Source: Pseudomonas sp. TMP9
GTDB taxonomy: Bacteria; Pseudomonadota; Gammaproteobacteria; Pseudomonadales; Pseudomonadaceae
Assembly: GCF_037943105.1 (NCBI RefSeq)
Contig: NZ_CP149803.1
Coordinates: 2,770,001-2,834,000, forward strand
Direction: 5' to 3'
DNA: 64,000 nt
The notes below the pieces were generated by a model. That model made no database searches, had not been told where the DNA came from, and saw only the letters and a list, made by a program, of their open reading frames with translations. Made by a program: the position numbers and the translations under genes. Of this stretch, positions 57,800 to 64,000 are shown in pieces (within the stretch, counting starts at the first letter, position 1; each line of letters begins with the position of its first letter).

Positions 57800-60652
57800 A
57801 TGACCACGCTGACCACCCAGAACGAATTTGTCGCCCGGCACATTGGCCCACGCGAGGCCGATACCGCGGCCATGCTCGACCTGCTCGGCTATGCCAGCAT
57901 CGACGCGCTGACTGACAACGTCATCCCCGAGACCATCAAGGGCACCAGCGTACTGGGCTCTCAGCCGGGCCTGTCGGAAGCCGACGCCCTAGCCAAAATC
58001 AAAGCCATTGCTGGCAAAAATCAGCAATTCAAAACCTACATCGGCCAGGGCTACCACGGCACCCACACGCCAAGCCCAATCCTGCGTAACCTGCTGGAAA
58101 ACCCGGCTTGGTACACCGCGTACACCCCCTACCAGCCAGAAATATCCCAAGGCCGCCTTGAGTCCCTGCTGAACTTTCAGACGCTGATCACCGACCTTAG
58201 CGGCATGCAGATCGCCAATGCCTCCTTGCTTGATGAGGCCACCGCCGCTGCCGAAGCCATGACCTTCTGCAAGCGCCTGTCAAAGAACAAGGCCAGCAAC
58301 GCCTTCTTCGCCTCCCAGCATTGTCACCCGCAAACCCTTGACGTGCTGCGCACCCGTGCCGAGCCGCTGGGTATTGAGGTTGTCATTGGCGATGAAGCCG
58401 CAATTACTGACGCCAGCGCTTACTTCGGCGCGCTGCTGCAGTACCCGGCGAGCAACGGCGATATCTTCGATTACCGCGAACTGGTTGAGCGCTTCCACGC
58501 CGGCAATGCACTGGTTGCCGTGGCCGCAGATCTGCTGGCCCTGACCCTGCTGACCCCGCCGGGCGAATTCGGTGCCGACGTCGCCTTGGGCAGCGCCCAG
58601 CGCTTTGGCGTGCCACTGGGTTTCGGTGGCCCACACGCGGCCTACTTTGCCACCCGTGATGCATTCAAGCGCGACATGCCAGGCCGTTTGGTCGGCATGT
58701 CGATTGACCGTTTCGGCAAGCCGGCCCTGCGCTTGGCCATGCAGACCCGCGAGCAACATATCCGCCGCGAGAAGGCCACCAGCAACATCTGTACTGCCCA
58801 AGTGCTGCTGGCCAACATCGCCAGCATGTACGCGGTTTATCACGGCCCGAAAGGTCTGACGCAGATCGCCCAGCGCGTGCACCAGTTCACCGCCATTTTA
58901 GCCAAGGGCCTGCGCGCCTTGGGCTACCACGTCGAGCAGGAAGGCTTCTTCGATACCTTGAGTTTGGCCACCGGCAGCAAAACCGCTGAGCTGCACAATA
59001 AAGCCCGCGCAGCCGGCATCAACCTGCGTGAAATCGACAGCGAGCGCCTGGGCCTGTCCCTCGACGAAACCACCGACCAAGCCGCTGTTGCAGCCCTGCT
59101 GGTAGTATTCGCCGAAGGCAAAGCGACACCCGCTTTCAATGAGTTGGCAGCCGGCGTCACCGCCCAATTGCCCCATGGCTTGCTGCGCAAATCGGCAATC
59201 CTCGCCCACCCGGTGTTCAACCGTTACCACAGCGAAACCGAGCTGATGCGCTACCTGCGCAAGCTGGCCGACAAGGACTTGGCACTGGACCGCAGCATGA
59301 TCCCGCTGGGCTCGTGCACCATGAAACTCAACGCCGCCAGCGAGATGATCCCGGTGACGTGGGCTGAGTTTGGCAACATGCACCCCTTTGCGCCTGCCGA
59401 GCAAAGCCAGGGTTACACCCAGCTGACCACCGAGCTGGAGGCCATGCTCTGCGCCGCCACCGGTTACGACGGTATTTCCCTGCAGCCGAATGCCGGCTCT
59501 CAAGGCGAGTACGCCGGCCTGCTGGCGATTCGTGCTTATCACCTGAGCCGTGGCGATGATCAGCGCGATATCTGCCTGATCCCGCAATCGGCTCACGGCA
59601 CCAACCCGGCGACCGCGAGCATGGTCGGCATGCGTGTGGTAGTGACGGCGTGTGACAGCAGCGGTAACGTCGACATCGCCGACCTCAAAGCTAAGGCTGA
59701 GGAGCACAAAGACCGCCTCGCCGCACTGATGATTACCTACCCGTCCACCCACGGCGTGTTCGAAGAAGGCATTCGCGAGATTTGCGCAATCATTCATGAT
59801 CACGGCGGCCAGGTGTATATCGACGGCGCCAACATGAATGCCATGGTCGGCCTGTGCTCACCGGGCAAGTTCGGCGGCGATGTATCGCACCTGAACCTGC
59901 ACAAAACGTTCTGTATCCCCCATGGTGGCGGCGGCCCAGGTGTTGGCCCGATTGGGGTCAAGTCGCATCTAATTCCGTTCCTGCCCGGCCACGCCAGCAT
60001 GGCCCGTAAAGAAGGCGCCGTCAGCGCCGCACCGTTTGGCAGCGCCAGCATCCTGCCAATCACCTGGATGTACATCAGCATGATGGGCGGCGAAGGTCTT
60101 AAGCTTGCCTCGCAGATGGCCATTCTTAATGCCAACTACATCGCCCGCCGCCTCGAAGAGCACTACCCTGTGCTGTATTCAGGCAGCAATGGCCTGGTGG
60201 CGCACGAGTGCATTCTCGACATCCGCCCCATCAAGGACAGCAGCGGCATCAGTGTTGACGACGTGGCCAAGCGCTTGATCGACTTCGGCTTTCACGCCCC
60301 GACCATGTCCTTCCCAGTAGCCGGCACCCTGATGATCGAGCCGACCGAAAGCGAATCCAAGGAAGAACTGGACCGCTTCTGCGACGCCATGATCGCCATC
60401 CGCGAAGAAATTCGTGCGGTGGAGCGCGGTGAGCTGGATGCCACCGACAACCCACTGAAGAACGCCCCGCATACCGCCCTAGAACTGGCGGGTGAGTGGA
60501 GCCACCCCTACAGCCGCGAGCAGGCGGTGTACCCGTTGGCTAGCCTGATCGACGGTAAATACTGGCCGCCGGTCGGCCGCGTGGACAACGTGTTTGGCGA
60601 TCGCAATTTGATCTGCGCTTGCCCGTCCATCGAGGCGTACCAGGAGGCGTGA
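57800..60652 (+). CDS. gcvP: Glycine dehydrogenase (aminomethyl-transferring), P protein
   Basis: GcvP decarboxylates glycine and loads the aminomethyl group onto the H protein. This 950-residue fused enzyme has the duplicated PLP fold, with the catalytic Lys702 in [18 protein letters not shown], and [14 protein letters not shown] at the N-terminus, [18 protein letters not shown] and [16 protein letters not shown] at the midpoint. Length is normal. It follows gcvH by nine bases and is followed by a 291-bp gap with a REP element where glyA would be expected. Confidence 0.98.
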   Translation: MTTLTTQNEFVARHIGPREADTAAMLDLLGYASIDALTDNVIPETIKGTSVLGSQPGLSEADALAKIKAIAGKNQQFKTYIGQGYHGTHTPSPILRNLLENPAWYTAYTPYQPEISQGRLESLLNFQTLITDLSGMQIANASLLDEATAAAEAMTFCKRLSKNKASNAFFASQHCHPQTLDVLRTRAEPLGIEVVIGDEAAITDASAYFGALLQYPASNGDIFDYRELVERFHAGNALVAVAADLLALTLLTPPGEFGADVALGSAQRFGVPLGFGGPHAAYFATRDAFKRDMPGRLVGMSIDRFGKPALRLAMQTREQHIRREKATSNICTAQVLLANIASMYAVYHGPKGLTQIAQRVHQFTAILAKGLRALGYHVEQEGFFDTLSLATGSKTAELHNKARAAGINLREIDSERLGLSLDETTDQAAVAALLVVFAEGKATPAFNELAAGVTAQLPHGLLRKSAILAHPVFNRYHSETELMRYLRKLADKDLALDRSMIPLGSCTMKLNAASEMIPVTWAEFGNMHPFAPAEQSQGYTQLTTELEAMLCAATGYDGISLQPNAGSQGEYAGLLAIRAYHLSRGDDQRDICLIPQSAHGTNPATASMVGMRVVVTACDSSGNVDIADLKAKAEEHKDRLAALMITYPSTHGVFEEGIREICAIIHDHGGQVYIDGANMNAMVGLCSPGKFGGDVSHLNLHKTFCIPHGGGGPGVGPIGVKSHLIPFLPGHASMARKEGAVSAAPFGSASILPITWMYISMMGGEGLKLASQMAILNANYIARRLEEHYPVLYSGSNGLVAHECILDIRPIKDSSGISVDDVAKRLIDFGFHAPTMSFPVAGTLMIEPTESESKEELDRFCDAMIAIREEIRAVERGELDATDNPLKNAPHTALELAGEWSHPYSREQAVYPLASLIDGKYWPPVGRVDNVFGDRNLICACPSIEAYQEA

Positions 60653-60690
60653 GGAGCCTGTGCCGCTGACCCCGAAGGTGAGCGGCAACC

Positions 60691-60749
60691 GTAGCCCGGA
60701 TGAAATCCGAGAAGCTTTCGAAAACTTCCCCGGACTTCATCCGGGCTAC
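60691..60749. repeat. REP palindrome between gcvP and sdaA
   Basis: GTAGCCCGGATGAAATCCGAG is mirrored by CTTCATCCGGGCTAC; the arms GTAGCCCGGATGAA and TTCATCCGGGCTAC match perfectly. Same family as the elements at 7470 and 13844. Confidence 0.85.
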
Positions 60750-60847
60750 ACGCTCGGTTAACCCCAAGTATTTTCGATTCACCTCAAGCCGAGGCGGGTC
60801 GGCTGCACCCACAAAAACAATAAGCCTGAACCAGACATCCTTCGCAG

Positions 60848-60866
60848 TGCAGCTTGCTAAGCTGCA
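60848..60866 (+). other. Hairpin in the sdaA leader
   Basis: TGCAGCTT and AAGCTGCA form a perfect 8-bp stem around GCT, about 80 bases before sdaA. No T run follows. The rest of the gcvP-sdaA gap shows no gene. Confidence 0.4.
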
Positions 60867-60943
60867 GACACCGTTAGCGTGAATCCTCTGGTCATTACGA
60901 ATCGAGGCTGGTGTTAGGGCAATGGCGCACCCCGGAGCAACGC

Positions 60944-62320
60944 ATGTCACTTAGCGTTTTTGACCTGTTCAAGATCGGCATCGGCCCTTCCAGCTCGCAC
61001 ACCGTCGGGCCAATGCTCGCCGCCGGGCGCTTTGCCGAAGGCTTGCGCCGCGACGCCTTGCTGGCCAGCACCGAGCGCATCAAGGTCGAGTTATACGGCT
61101 CGCTGGGCGCAACCGGCAAAGGCCACGGCAGCGACACAGCGGTGCTGTTGGGCCTGGAAGGCGAACAACCGGATACAGTCGAAACCGCCTCAGTGCCCGC
61201 GCGTCTGGCGCAGATCCGCAACAGCGGTCAAGTGCGATTGCTCGGTGAAAAACCCATCGCCTTTGTGGAAAAACAGCACCTGAGCATGGTCCGAAAACCG
61301 CTGCCGTTTCACCCTAACGGGATGATCTTTCGCGCGTTTGACGCCGCGGGTTTGCAGCTCTGTTCGCGCGAATACTACTCGGTGGGCGGCGGCTTTGTGG
61401 TCGATGAACAGGCGGCAGGAACCGGCAGAGTTGTCGAAGACAGCACGACGCTGCACTACCCCTTTACGACCGGCAAACAGCTGCTCGCGCATTGCAGCGC
61501 ACACAACCTGTCGATCAGCCAAGTCATGTTGGCCAACGAAGCGGCTTGGCGCCCGGAAGCTGAAACCCGCACACGCCTGCTGCATATCTGGCAAGTGATG
61601 CAGGACTGCGTTGAAGCGGGTTGCCGCAATGAAGGCATCATGCCCGGCGGGCTTAAGGTCAAGCGCCGCGCCGCTGCCCTGCACCGGCAACTGTGCAAGC
61701 ACCCGGAAACCAGCTTGCGTGACGCCTTGAGCGTGCTCGACTGGGTCAACCTGTATGCCTTGGCGGTGAATGAGGAAAACGCCAGCGGCGGCCGCGTGGT
61801 CACAGCGCCAACTAATGGCGCAGCCGGTATCGTGCCAGCGGTGCTGCATTATTACAGCCGCTTTATTGCCAGTTCTAACGACGACGGCATCGTGCGCTTT
61901 CTGCTGACCGCTGCGGCAATCGGCATTTTATATAAAGAGAATGCCTCGATCTCTGGCGCCGAAGTCGGCTGCCAAGGTGAAGTCGGCGTCGCCTGCTCCA
62001 TGGCCGCTGGCGCGCTCTGTGAAGTGCTCGGCGGCAACGTTAACCAAGTTGAAAACGCCGCTGAGATTGGCATGGAACACAACCTTGGCCTGACCTGCGA
62101 CCCCATTGGTGGCTTGGTGCAGGTACCCTGTATCGAACGCAACGCCATGGGCTCAGTGAAAGCCATCAATGCCGCGCGTATGGCTCTGCGGGGCGATGGC
62201 CAGCATTTTGTATCCCTGGATAAAGTGATCCGCACCATGCGTCAGACCGGTGCCGACATGAACAACAAGTACAAAGAAACTGCCCGCGGTGGCTTGGCCG
62301 TCAATATTGTCGAATGCTGA
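60944..62320 (+). CDS. sdaA: L-serine dehydratase (iron-sulfur type)
   Basis: Converts L-serine to pyruvate and ammonia with a [4Fe-4S] cluster. The 458-residue single-chain enzyme has Cys343, Cys385 and Cys396 (in [15 protein letters not shown] and VPCIERNAM), the same positions as the three cluster ligands of E. coli SdaA. It opens [23 protein letters not shown], the family signature. GGAG lies six bases before the ATG. In this cluster it completes a route from glycine through serine to pyruvate, if a serine hydroxymethyltransferase is supplied elsewhere. Confidence 0.97.
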   Translation: MSLSVFDLFKIGIGPSSSHTVGPMLAAGRFAEGLRRDALLASTERIKVELYGSLGATGKGHGSDTAVLLGLEGEQPDTVETASVPARLAQIRNSGQVRLLGEKPIAFVEKQHLSMVRKPLPFHPNGMIFRAFDAAGLQLCSREYYSVGGGFVVDEQAAGTGRVVEDSTTLHYPFTTGKQLLAHCSAHNLSISQVMLANEAAWRPEAETRTRLLHIWQVMQDCVEAGCRNEGIMPGGLKVKRRAAALHRQLCKHPETSLRDALSVLDWVNLYALAVNEENASGGRVVTAPTNGAAGIVPAVLHYYSRFIASSNDDGIVRFLLTAAAIGILYKENASISGAEVGCQGEVGVACSMAAGALCEVLGGNVNQVENAAEIGMEHNLGLTCDPIGGLVQVPCIERNAMGSVKAINAARMALRGDGQHFVSLDKVIRTMRQTGADMNNKYKETARGGLAVNIVEC

Positions 62321-62372
62321 TTCGCCATAGTGCGCCCACGATTTGCCGCGTTCTGAACTGTCACACAAAAAC

Positions 62373-62417
62373 CATCCCCCTCGCCCCTCTGGGGTGATGG
62401 CTAGGGAGAGGGGCGAT
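62373..62417. repeat. CGCCCCTCT/AGAGGGGCG hairpin repeat between sdaA and gcvT
   Basis: CGCCCCTCT (62382-62390) pairs perfectly with AGAGGGGCG (62407-62415), and CATC/GATG flank it. It is related to the element at 42676-42699. Confidence 0.7.
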
Positions 62418-62451
62418 GTAGACCCCACCCACCACATTTATGGAGAACTGC

Positions 62452-63576
62452 ATGACCAGTGAAACTTTGGCGAAAACCCCACTCCACACCCTGCATGTTG
62501 AACTCGGCGCACGCATGGTGCCTTTCGCCGGCTATGACATGCCGGTGCAGTACCCGCTCGGCGTAATGAAAGAGCACCTGCACACCCGCGAACACGCCGG
62601 CCTGTTCGACGTCTCGCACATGGGCCAGATCATTTTGCGCGGTGCCAGCGCCGCTAAAGCACTGGAAAGTCTGCTGCCGGTGGACATCATCGACCTGCCA
62701 GTGGGCATGCAGCGTTACGCCATGTTCACCGATGAGAACGGCGGCATCCTGGATGACTTGATGGTGGCCAACTTGGGCGATGGCACCTTGTTTTTGGTGG
62801 TCAACGCAGGCTGTAAGCATCAAGACTTGGCTCACTTGCAACAGCATATCGGCAGTCAGTGTGCGGTTGAGAGCTTGTTTGAAGCCCGCGCACTGTTGGC
62901 GTTACAAGGCCCGAAAGCGGTTGATGTGTTGGCACGCCTGGCCCCAGAAGTGGCACACATGACGTTTATGCAATTCGCCCCCGTGCGCTTGCTCGGTGTG
63001 GATTGCTACGTCAGCCGCTCCGGCTACACCGGCGAAGACGGCTTCGAGATTTCGGTGCCCGCTGAACACGCTGAAATGCTGGCCCGCAGCCTGCTGGCCG
63101 AACCCGAAGTACACGCCATTGGCCTCGGCGCGCGAGACTCGCTGCGCCTCGAAGCGGGCCTGTGCCTGTATGGCCACGACATGAGTACAGGCGTCACGCC
63201 GATCGAAGCCAGCCTGCTGTGGGCGATCTCCAAATCACGCCGCGACGGTGGCGCACGCGCTGGCGGCTTTCCGGGTGCTGCGCGCATCTTCGCCCAGCAA
63301 CAACAAGGCGTTGCCAGCAAACGCGTCGGCCTGCTGCCGCAAGAACGTGTGCCGGTACGTGAAGGCGCAGAAATTGTCGATGCCGACGGCAATATGATCG
63401 GCACCGTCAGCAGCGGCGGCTTTGGCCCAACCTTAGGGGCACCGGTGGCCATGGGTTATGTGCAAAGCAGCCATATCGCCCTGGGGACCGAACTATGGGC
63501 CATGGTGCGCGGCAAGCGTGTGGCTATGAAAGTGGCTAAAACTCCGTTCGTGCCCCAGCGCTACTACCGCGGCTGA
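62452..63576 (+). CDS. gcvT: Glycine cleavage system aminomethyltransferase, T protein
   Basis: GcvT releases ammonia and passes the methylene group to tetrahydrofolate. The 374-residue protein contains TPLHTLHVELGARMVPFAGYDMPVQY, HTREHAGLFDVSHMGQ, the folate-binding GYTGEDGFEISVP (near 190) and LGARDSLRLEAGLCLYGHDM. GGAG is six bases before the ATG at 62452; the ATG at 62440 overlaps that ribosome binding site and is less likely. Last gene of the glycine cluster, 131 bases after sdaA. Confidence 0.96.
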   Translation: MTSETLAKTPLHTLHVELGARMVPFAGYDMPVQYPLGVMKEHLHTREHAGLFDVSHMGQIILRGASAAKALESLLPVDIIDLPVGMQRYAMFTDENGGILDDLMVANLGDGTLFLVVNAGCKHQDLAHLQQHIGSQCAVESLFEARALLALQGPKAVDVLARLAPEVAHMTFMQFAPVRLLGVDCYVSRSGYTGEDGFEISVPAEHAEMLARSLLAEPEVHAIGLGARDSLRLEAGLCLYGHDMSTGVTPIEASLLWAISKSRRDGGARAGGFPGAARIFAQQQQGVASKRVGLLPQERVPVREGAEIVDADGNMIGTVSSGGFGPTLGAPVAMGYVQSSHIALGTELWAMVRGKRVAMKVAKTPFVPQRYYRG

Positions 63577-63597
63577 CAGCGGCCAAAAGCGGCTGTT

Positions 63598-63630
63598 GTA
63601 GGGTGGACATGGCGCAGCCTTGTCCACCGC
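63598..63630. repeat. Partial GTAGGGTGGA element after gcvT
   Basis: GTAGGGTGGACATGGCGCAG is mirrored by the shorter TTGTCCACC. It belongs with the GTAGGGTGGAT family at 45152 and 47807. Confidence 0.6.
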
Positions 63631-63723
63631 AGACGGCTTTTATGGCGAACATCGCAGCGCTTATATGCCCCAGCCATTGCTAGGTGAGTGAGCCCAATGG
63701 CTAATCGTTTTGGCTCGCTCAGC

Positions 63724-64000
63724 CTAATCGCGCAGTTGCCCAACCATCACCGCCGCTACGCTGAGCACGTCCTTACCCAACTGCTTGGAGCGCACACCGT
63801 TCCAGCCGGTGTGCGGGTTGGGCCGGTCGTCGTGATCTTTAAACGGCATTTCAATGGTAAACGCCAGGCAGTCAAACTCCAGCCCCACCGCGTTGCAGGC
63901 CAAGGTGGTATTGGCTTGGCCAGGGTTGTTGCGCGGGTAGCCAAAGGTGCTTTGAAACTCAGCCCCCTGATCAATCAGCAACTGGCGGAACTGCTGCTCC
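63724..64000 (-). CDS. M14-type cytosolic carboxypeptidase, C-terminal part (cut by window edge)
   Basis: The visible 91 residues are the end of a zinc carboxypeptidase of the M14 family: AEFQSTFGYPRNNPGQANTT, then FTIEMPFKDHDDRPNPHTGWNGVRSKQLG near the C-terminus, which contains the conserved catalytic Glu (in TIEMPFKD) typical of cytosolic M14 (deglutamylase-like) enzymes. The zinc ligands and start lie beyond the right edge. The frame stays open to the window end, so an ATG at 63981 is internal rather than the true start. Confidence 0.85.
   Translation of the reverse strand, partial: EQQFRQLLIDQGAEFQSTFGYPRNNPGQANTTLACNAVGLEFDCLAFTIEMPFKDHDDRPNPHTGWNGVRSKQLGKDVLSVAAVMVGQLRD

Overview
This 64 kb window is chromosomal DNA of a Pseudomonas-type gammaproteobacterium. 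The order tgt-queA-tRNA-Leu-(RDD gene)-lptG-lptF-pepA-holC-(small gene)-valS matches the core arrangement known from Pseudomonas aeruginosa. Many proteins resemble pseudomonad versions closely, and the intergenic spaces carry the GC-rich REP-type palindromes usual in that genus. I found no rRNA, prophage, insertion sequence or CRISPR array. One tRNA is present. Both ends cut a gene: tgt on the left and an M14-type carboxypeptidase on the right.

Layout. 1-13.8 kb is core housekeeping: queuosine synthesis (tgt, queA), tRNA-Leu(CAA), an RDD membrane protein, LPS export (lptG, lptF), leucyl aminopeptidase, the DNA polymerase III chi subunit, valyl-tRNA synthetase, an NhaD-type antiporter behind a structured leader, a small winged-helix protein and RlmF. 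14-29.9 kb is mixed: a secreted beta-propeller-like protein, an orphan solute-binding protein, an ABC1/UbiB-family kinase, SbcCD with an Lrp/AsnC regulator next to a divergent YjeH-type exporter, a membrane-anchored TAXI protein, and a tight yejK-ppk2-DUF4344 cluster. 30-33.7 kb is an extracytoplasmic flavin system: a DUF2271 protein carrying a flavinylation-like motif, a PepSY/flavodoxin/reductase fusion and ApbE. 33.8-45.1 kb has a diguanylate cyclase, a truncated hemoglobin, moaCDE, yaaA, a short-chain dehydrogenase, a second orphan solute-binding protein, the rRNA hydroxylase rlhA and DNA polymerase II.

45-52 kb is an arsenic region. A leftward group arsR-arsH-ynfA-gapdh-arsJ faces a rightward permease plus thioredoxin-like pair. 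No arsenate reductase and no ArsB/Acr3 pump is visible, so the chemistry points to export of 1-arseno-3-phosphoglycerate (GAPDH plus ArsJ) and handling of organoarsenicals. 53-57 kb has an SNF2 helicase, yebG under a perfect LexA box, and a SirB1-family gene. 57-63.6 kb is a glycine/serine catabolic cluster gcvH-gcvP-sdaA-gcvT. It is preceded by a consensus sigma-54 promoter with three upstream dyads that may bind a GcsR-like activator. The glyA gene usually found between gcvP and sdaA in this cluster is absent.

The observations most worth following up are the DUF2271/PepSY-reductase/ApbE module with its in-frame 9-bp repeat, the candidate ion-sensing leader in front of nhaD, the reductase-less arsenic cluster with a YnfA gene, and the sigma-54 control region of the glycine cluster.
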